From positions 1 through 64,000 of the forward strand of contig JAIOZI010000002.1 in the NCBI GenBank assembly GCA_021740785.1: DNA of 64,000 bases, written 5' to 3'. Below the pieces are notes generated by a model that saw only the letters and a program-made list of their open reading frames with translations, was not told where the DNA came from and searched no databases. Below are positions 58,896-64,000 of the stretch, in pieces (position 1 is the first letter of the stretch; each line of letters begins with the position of its first letter). Position numbers and translations under genes: made by a program. Origin of the DNA: Melioribacteraceae bacterium. Lineage in GTDB: Bacteria > Bacteroidota > Ignavibacteria > Ignavibacteriales > Melioribacteraceae.

Positions 58896-59939
58896 TTATT
58901 TATCCCGCTCAAATCTCAGTTCTTCAAGTGTAAGTATCAAACTGATTCTATGTGAATCATCGAGTCTGCTTAGTTCTGTTTCATTAAATCGTGCGAAAGA
59001 ATAATCGATATTAAGTTTTGGAAGTTTTATTCCGGCTCCTACCGTAAACTGTTTAACATCGGTATATCCGGCACGAATTGAGAATAAATTTTGATATGTA
59101 TATTCGAATCCTGCTTTTGCATCAAAACTAACAGGACCGACATTAAAAGTTGAAGCAAATTGCCGGTTCTCAAACCTAATATCCAAATCGAGCGCGGGTA
59201 AAAATCTGCCACCCCAAAATTCAATTCCGTAAGTGGCTCCAATTTTTGTTGTTGGTGAAATCAGTTCATTTCTCCCGGTACTCCAGGCGACCAGGGTTGT
59301 GGTTACGTCCTGAACATTTGCACCGAGGTAAAGATTTTCCATCGGCATGTAAACTGCTCCGATATCAAAGCCGATGCCTGTTGCGCTGAATTCGGCAATG
59401 TCGCGCTGAATTACCTTTACATTTGCGCCCCAATAAAAATCAGATGATTGTCTTTTTGCAAATGTTAAATAAATTGCCCAATCGGTGTTGCTGAATTCCG
59501 TAATACGTGAATAATCCAAACCCCAGTTAGGGTGATTGAGATCAAAAATTTGCTGTCCTGTAGATCTATCTATTTGAGCTTCCCGAGTATCCGGTATCCC
59601 TTCAATGCTTAACCTGATCACACTCAAACCGAAGCTCATATCTTTGCCGTAAGGAATAGCAACCGCACCGTAATTATAATTAATTATATCTCCGAAATGT
59701 TCTTCATGCATCAAAGCAATTTGAGGGTAATCAATACGGGCTAAACCTGCGGGATTCCAATAGCCGGAAGTTACATCATTTGATACAGCTGTATGTGCGC
59801 TGCCCATACCGAGCGCGCGTCCTCCGACACCAATTGCTAAGAATTCACCGGCATATTTACCGATTACTGTCTGTGCATTATTTGTTGCCGCGGTTAATAG
59901 AATTATTATGTAAAAAAGTGTTTGGATTCGTCTTATCAT
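58896..59939 (-). CDS. PorV/PorQ-family outer-membrane protein
   Basis: ATG 59937-59939 (MIRRIQTLFYIIILLT) gives a signal peptide; the longer frame to 60008 adds non-signal residues. This leaves 347 aa. The conserved start VGGRALGMGSAHTAVSNDVTSGYWNPAGLAR is the PorV/UPF0164 signature (T9SS outer-membrane shuttle component), and the rest is beta-barrel with aromatic strand ends, closing RISLILTLEELRFERD. PorV carries sorting-domain proteins in type IX secretion; several such cargo genes are in the window. The copy could also be a FadL-like paralogue. Confidence 0.85.
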   Translation of the reverse strand: MIRRIQTLFYIIILLTAATNNAQTVIGKYAGEFLAIGVGGRALGMGSAHTAVSNDVTSGYWNPAGLARIDYPQIALMHEEHFGDIINYNYGAVAIPYGKDMSFGLSVIRLSIEGIPDTREAQIDRSTGQQIFDLNHPNWGLDYSRITEFSNTDWAIYLTFAKRQSSDFYWGANVKVIQRDIAEFSATGIGFDIGAVYMPMENLYLGANVQDVTTTLVAWSTGRNELISPTTKIGATYGIEFWGGRFLPALDLDIRFENRQFASTFNVGPVSFDAKAGFEYTYQNLFSIRAGYTDVKQFTVGAGIKLPKLNIDYSFARFNETELSRLDDSHRISLILTLEELRFERDK

Positions 59940-60090
59940 TTTAGTTTCTATTTTGTAATCAAATTTCAAAATGAAAATTGCCAAAATAGCCCTTAAAATC
60001 AAGGGCAATTTTTAGTTGATAAATAATTTCGGAAATTCTGAGGAATTTGGAACGAGGTCCGGTTATTTTATCCCGAACCTCTTATAAAAT

Positions 60091-60993
60091 TTAGAAGGTA
60101 AAAGTTACACCGAATTTAATTGTTTCCATTGTAACCGGGGCTTCCGTTTCGAAAGGCCAATTCATCTGTTCTCTTTTTAAAACATGAAATCCGTATGTGA
60201 ATCCGCTTTTCAATAATAGGTAAACGATAGGTCCGGCTATCGGACTCGAATCAATAACTTCCTCAACAAAATAATCGATTGCACCATTACCGGCGCTTTC
60301 GATCACAAAGCTTCCGAGATGATACCAAACCATGTGCCGCGGAAAAATGACATCGGCAGAATATGATGCGTTTAATGAAAGCAATTGTGCAAATTGAAAC
60401 TTGATGCCGGTTTCATTAGTTGTTCCGAACCTAAAATTATTATTAAATCTTTCCAGTGTGTTGAGATCATTTGCCATAGCAGATACGCCGTGAAATGCAA
60501 TCATCTCTGTGGAATTATAATCAACAACATCCAATTTGGTCCAGGCTATTCCGCTTTCAAAATAAGGGATGAAAGCAATTCCGCCGAATTCATATCCGTA
60601 TCCTTTACGAAAACCCAAACCCATCCGCCAGGATTTGGTTTCAAATTCATCAACCTCAATTTTATCGTTGAGGTCTTTGGATGTAAATGATACGAATACA
60701 AATTTATCATCAATCTCAATTATTGGCTCTTCCCAATTATCATAATCAGCATATCCGACTTTTATTTCCGCCATACCAATTTTACCGAAACCGGCAAATA
60801 AATTTTTGTTTTTTACTTGGGTCAACCCGTAATTAAATTCAATAAAAGGGTGCGAGCCGGAATACCAATCCCAGATGTTAACATTCCAGTCGTCCCAGTC
60901 ATCGGAATGAATATTAAAATTTACTTGCGAATTAATTTGTGAGGTTAAACCTAAGAGGATGAAAATGCAAAGTATGATTGATTTTTTAAGCAT
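60091..60993 (-). CDS. Outer-membrane beta-barrel protein of unknown function
   Basis: The 300-aa protein has a signal peptide (IILCIFILLGLTSQINSQ). The body is beta-rich with regular strands (FIEFNYGLTQVKN, GFGKIGMAEIKVGY, WRMGLGFRKGYGYEFG) and ends with an aromatic-final strand TIKFGVTFTF, consistent with an outer-membrane barrel. It contains DDWDDWNVNIWDW, a very acidic, Trp-rich stretch near the N-terminus. It is 150 bp from the PorV-type gene on the same strand. Confidence 0.74.
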   Translation of the reverse strand: MLKKSIILCIFILLGLTSQINSQVNFNIHSDDWDDWNVNIWDWYSGSHPFIEFNYGLTQVKNKNLFAGFGKIGMAEIKVGYADYDNWEEPIIEIDDKFVFVSFTSKDLNDKIEVDEFETKSWRMGLGFRKGYGYEFGGIAFIPYFESGIAWTKLDVVDYNSTEMIAFHGVSAMANDLNTLERFNNNFRFGTTNETGIKFQFAQLLSLNASYSADVIFPRHMVWYHLGSFVIESAGNGAIDYFVEEVIDSSPIAGPIVYLLLKSGFTYGFHVLKREQMNWPFETEAPVTMETIKFGVTFTF

Positions 60994-61076
60994 CGGAACT
61001 CCATCTCAATTATTATTATCAGGAAATTAGACGAATTCCAGTGCAATAATGTTACAGCAAATTAAAAAAATTATAT

Positions 61077-61478
61077 CTAATCTTTCTTTGAATGTTTCTC
61101 GTATTCGTTGACCAGTGTATCCATCAAAACATCATTCTGAACAGGTTTTGTTAAAAATTGATTAACACCTGCATTGTAAGCATTGTCTTTATCTCTTTGA
61201 AAAGCATGTGCAGATAATCCGACGATAGGAAGATCCTTATATTTCGGCATTTCTCTCAATTCTCTTGTAAGTTGAAGACCATCTTTCTTCCCGCGTAAAG
61301 AAATATCCATTAGTATGATATCGAAATCTTGTTCTTTCAATTTTTCGTAAAAAGTATCGGATGAATCACAAATTTCCAATTTGAATTTTCTTTTTAAGAA
61401 AATCTGAAGAAATTTTTGATTTTCATAATCGTCTTCAACAACAAGTAATTTTGGTTTCTTTTCTGTATCTTCTGCCAT
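61077..61478 (-). CDS. Single-domain response regulator
   Basis: The 133-aa protein is a CheY-like receiver: acidic E15, D16, D17 in VVEDDYEN, phosphoacceptor D58 (IILMDISLRG), T/S88 region in IVGLSAHAF and K111 in FLTKPVQND. No DNA-binding output is present. It fits partners of the multi-domain histidine kinases found in this group, such as the one at 10373-12760, though linkage is only by type. Confidence 0.9.
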   Translation of the reverse strand: MAEDTEKKPKLLVVEDDYENQKFLQIFLKRKFKLEICDSSDTFYEKLKEQDFDIILMDISLRGKKDGLQLTRELREMPKYKDLPIVGLSAHAFQRDKDNAYNAGVNQFLTKPVQNDVLMDTLVNEYEKHSKKD

Positions 61479-61579
61479 TTGAAAATCCTATCTATTGTAA
61501 TTGCAACAATGCAAGATATTGATTTAAGTCGACAAAAAAAATGTATATAAATAAATATTTTTCTTTGTGATGAATAAAG

Positions 61580-62185
61580 ATGATGAAAAAAAATGAGCTT
61601 TTCAAATATTTATTTCCATTAATTGTAACTTTTCTGCTGCAGTTTGCATTTAATGCATGCTCATGTAAAACTTGTGGAATGAGCGATTCGGAAATTGAAA
61701 TTCCGGATTCTATCAGAATTACAGCCGCCGAATTTATTAAAAGTAAAACTGGTGATGAGTTTTATTCGGATTACATCTCATTTGATGCCGAGGCGAGCAA
61801 ACGTGCGGTTGATGGTTATTTGATTTATTTCACTATGCGGGATCTGGAGAGAGATTTTATCGATGAGCGTATATATTTTTTTATGAATAATGACGGAATT
61901 GTTTTGGAGAATTATTCTATTTACGGTATCCCGGATTGTATATCTGATGAAACGAAATGCACTTTCAACCTGGATGAAAATTCGGTTATGGAAATAGCGG
62001 AACTTAATAACTTGTCGAAAGGAATTGATGAGTGGGATTTAAATTTCGAATGGTCGGAAGAGTTTGATATGTATTTGTGGACCGTCAATTCGATACTGGT
62101 CGCGGATGGAAAGATTGGCGAAGAAATGTTGATTGATCCGAGTGATGGTAAGATCATTGCTCACCGGGAATGGAAGATTAAATGA
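61580..62185 (+). CDS. Lipoprotein of unknown function
   Basis: The 201-aa protein (alternative start ATG 61583) has a lipoprotein signal (LIVTFLLQFAFNACSC; lipobox FNAC). The mature part contains CSCKTCGM (three Cys near the anchor) and DEWDLNFEWSEEFDMYLWTVN. No domain is recognised. The acidic composition suggests a surface or periplasmic protein. It is co-directional with the short membrane gene at 62277. Confidence 0.65.
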   Translation: MMKKNELFKYLFPLIVTFLLQFAFNACSCKTCGMSDSEIEIPDSIRITAAEFIKSKTGDEFYSDYISFDAEASKRAVDGYLIYFTMRDLERDFIDERIYFFMNNDGIVLENYSIYGIPDCISDETKCTFNLDENSVMEIAELNNLSKGIDEWDLNFEWSEEFDMYLWTVNSILVADGKIGEEMLIDPSDGKIIAHREWKIK

Positions 62186-62276
62186 TTTTTCTCCAACTTT
62201 CGATTCGTACAAAGTTCATAGTTTAACTGAAAAAAAACAGAAAATATTCAAGTATTATTAACGGGGGATTGATTTC

Positions 62277-62480
62277 ATGCTTACATTTATTATGTGGCTT
62301 ATTTTATTATTTTTATGCTGGCCCTTAGCATTAGCCGCACTTATTCTTTATCCGATTATCTGGTTGCTTCTGCTCCCGTTTAAAATTATAGGGATCAGTG
62401 TTAATTTCATTTTCGAATTCATTCGGTCAATTATAACATTACCTTTTAGAATATTACGCGGTCCTTCGGCAATAAAATAA
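62277..62480 (+). CDS. Small membrane protein
   Basis: The 67-aa product is mostly two hydrophobic stretches (MWLILLFLCWPLALAALILYPIIWLLLL; ISVNFIFEFIRSIITL) with few charged residues and a basic end (FRILRGPSAIK). It has no recognised family. SD GGGGG lies 9 bases before ATG 62277. Small size lowers confidence, but the ribosome site and hydrophobic design look real. Confidence 0.6.
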   Translation: MLTFIMWLILLFLCWPLALAALILYPIIWLLLLPFKIIGISVNFIFEFIRSIITLPFRILRGPSAIK

Positions 62481-62597
62481 AAACGATATCATGTTTCATT
62501 TGTGTTTTCTGCAATCGATTGGCGATTAATTTTTTCTGTCAAGATAATAACACACATGAATTGTAAAATTAGTTAACTTTGCACTGAACTCTTAAGA

Positions 62598-63449
62598 ATG
62601 AAAATGAAAAACAAAGAGATACTGACATATTTAATCGATTTGATTGATGACGATACTAGAGAAGTGCGAGATCAAGTTATGAAAGAATTAACTAATTACG
62701 GTATTTCTCTCGAGCTCGATTTGGCGGCAGTCTCAAATAATTTTGATATCACCGAAAATGATTTAATAAAACCGATAATTGAAAAAAATCGTAAGATGTG
62801 GCTGCTGCAAAACTGGAATAGCTGGCAGGAAATTGAAGATGATTCCGGAAAATTGGAAGCAGCAATGAATATCATCGCTAAATACCAGTCCGGGCTTCAT
62901 CTTAAAAATGAATTGGCGCTACAATTGGATGAACTAACGGAAGATTTTAAGAAAGTTTATCCTGCCGGTAATGAAGTGGATTTAGCCGATTTTCTATTTC
63001 TTGAAAGTGGTTACTCCGGTGAAAAGAAAAATTATTACGATCCGCTTAACAGCAACATCATTTATGTTTTGAAGGAAAAGAAAGGCATCCCGATAAGTTT
63101 GGCAATTATTTATATGCTTGTTGGTAATAGATTAGGATTTGAAATCGAAGGGTGTAATTTCCCCGGTCATTTTCTCTCGAAAATTGAATACGGCGGTAAA
63201 ACTGTTTTAGTCGACTGCTTTAATAACGGCAGAAGAATATTCCCGGCAGATTTAAAGAATTTGGCTGAAGATTCTTTCGAAGCAATAAATTATATAGTAT
63301 CGATGAATACATCCGCATTGGTAATTGTAAGACGTGTTCTTAATAATATTGTGAATGCATACAAATATGAAAAGGATGCGGAGAACAGCAGTTTCTTTGA
63401 AGAGCTTTTAAAGAATACGAGTTGGGAAACAAAAACCTTCTCAGCTTAA
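62598..63449 (+). CDS. SirB1/transglutaminase-like-core protein
   Basis: The 283-aa protein has the SirB1/DUF (Transglut_core2) fold: ADFLFLESGYSGEKKNYYDP, VLKEKKGIPISLAIIYMLVG and GCNFPGHFLSKIE are the diagnostic segments, as in the SirB1-N-terminal family. The catalytic Cys of real transglutaminases is absent in this family. The first 90 residues are helical. Its stop overlaps the SDR gene by 9 bp on the opposite strand. Confidence 0.87.
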   Translation: MKMKNKEILTYLIDLIDDDTREVRDQVMKELTNYGISLELDLAAVSNNFDITENDLIKPIIEKNRKMWLLQNWNSWQEIEDDSGKLEAAMNIIAKYQSGLHLKNELALQLDELTEDFKKVYPAGNEVDLADFLFLESGYSGEKKNYYDPLNSNIIYVLKEKKGIPISLAIIYMLVGNRLGFEIEGCNFPGHFLSKIEYGGKTVLVDCFNNGRRIFPADLKNLAEDSFEAINYIVSMNTSALVIVRRVLNNIVNAYKYEKDAENSSFFEELLKNTSWETKTFSA

Positions 63450-64000
63450 TTTTTTAGCAAACATTTCATAAATAAATCCCGGCAGCGCACCAATTATTTT
63501 AGACCCGATAACCGTAGGAAGGGGAAATTGAATTACGCTCTTTTCTTTTTTAATTCCTTTTAGAATTATTTCAGCAGCTTTGCCGGCATCCATAATGAAA
63601 GGCATATCAAAGTCGTTTTTATCTGTCATGGGAGTTTTTACAAAACCCGGTTTTATAGTGATGACTTTTATTCCATGCGGTCGTAATTCAACCCGCAATC
63701 CTTCTAAAAATATTGTTGCCGCCGCTTTACTGGCACAGTAAAATCCGCTCCCGGAATATCCCCGGTTGTCTGCCATGCTTGATAAGCCCGCAACCACTCC
63801 GCTTTTTCTTTTTAAAAATTCCGGCAACAATTTTTCCACCCAGTAAATAATTCCCATCACATTTACACCAAAAGTTTTTTCTGCTGCTTCTGAATTAAAC
63901 TCATCAACATTCATCCTTATTCCTATCCCGGAATTAAGAATAGCAATATCAACATGCCCGAATTCGGAAATCACCTTATCAAAAGCCCGCTCAACTTCGT
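63441..64000 (-). CDS. Short-chain dehydrogenase, cut by window edge
   Basis: The frame is open to base 64000; the GTG at 63974 is an internal Val (upstream codons continue EVERAFDK), so the true start lies beyond the edge. The visible 186 residues carry the SDR core: VDIAILNSGIG (N-x-x-x-G), catalytic Ser in VAGLSSMAD, YCASKAA (Y-x-x-S-K) and IKTIKPGFVKTPM. The nucleotide-binding N-terminus is off-window. The nature of the substrate is not visible. Confidence 0.87.
   Translation of the reverse strand, partial: EVERAFDKVISEFGHVDIAILNSGIGIRMNVDEFNSEAAEKTFGVNVMGIIYWVEKLLPEFLKRKSGVVAGLSSMADNRGYSGSGFYCASKAAATIFLEGLRVELRPHGIKVITIKPGFVKTPMTDKNDFDMPFIMDAGKAAEIILKGIKKEKSVIQFPLPTVIGSKIIGALPGFIYEMFAKKLS

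Noticed and set aside
1-64000. CRISPR array or tRNA/rRNA genes
   Set aside because: No regularly spaced identical repeats of 24-40 bp with unique spacers, and no cloverleaf or rRNA-like segment was found by eye; a covariance search would be more sensitive.

Overview
The window looks like a chromosome fragment of a low-GC member of the Ignavibacteria (Bacteroidota/Chlorobi side of the tree). The basis is the C-terminal type IX secretion sorting domains with the core NFPNPFNP or NYPNPFNP (25034-26785 and the remnant ending at 39868), a PorV/PorQ-type outer-membrane protein, a Bacteroidota-style IS4 transposase, and the general gene content. No rRNA, tRNA or CRISPR array was recognised.

Region 1 (1-19475) is accessory DNA that reads as a decayed integron-type cassette array. 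Almost all genes lie on the minus strand. They are mostly singletons or pairs with unrelated functions: DNA-alkylation repair, two glyoxalase-fold proteins, an M28 peptidase, a methyltransferase, a HigBA toxin-antitoxin pair, AraC regulators, a sensor kinase, a DUF1016 nuclease, a TIR effector and several unknowns. Most junctions hold an imperfect inverted repeat of about 45-190 bp. On the + strand these typically begin with ACAACG and end with TGTTGT/G, with inner arms such as GGCTATG / CATAGCC, which is the architecture of integron attC sites. At the right end, where the integrase should be, a divergent 39-codon ORF resembles the N-terminal domain of a tyrosine recombinase and is then cut off. 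The array also holds broken cassettes: a DUF1801 stub, a PAS stub and a frameshifted gene. A partial IS4-type transposase sits at the left edge.

Region 2 (19567-24486) is a tightly spaced four-gene operon: a threonine-synthase-like PLP enzyme followed by the Mo, [2Fe-2S] and FAD subunits of a xanthine-dehydrogenase-type enzyme that keeps both purine-binding signature residues.

Region 3 (24487-41800) mixes housekeeping and surface genes (M23 peptidase with sorting domain, ABC-2 exporter, Aat transferase, CBS protein, EamA transporter, aldo/keto reductase, BrnT/BrnA-like toxin-antitoxin pair, MBL hydrolase, TPM protein, aminopeptidase P, phosphoglycerate mutase, KamA-family radical SAM enzyme, a 54-aa basic protein). 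It also holds IS debris and unusual intergenic repeats. A 225-bp multi-hairpin element with terminal inverted repeats occurs twice, inverted (24769-24993 and 47657-47882). Several intergenic stretches are written in an 8-bp period.

Region 4 (41938-64000) is core-like: a YbaK deacylase, a Prc protease, PPK2, an operon of a nucleotidyltransferase with metK and ahcY, a nitronate monooxygenase, dxr-rseP, an ECF sigma/anti-sigma/TonB-C operon, outer-membrane proteins, a response regulator, a SirB1-like protein and, cut by the right edge, a short-chain dehydrogenase.
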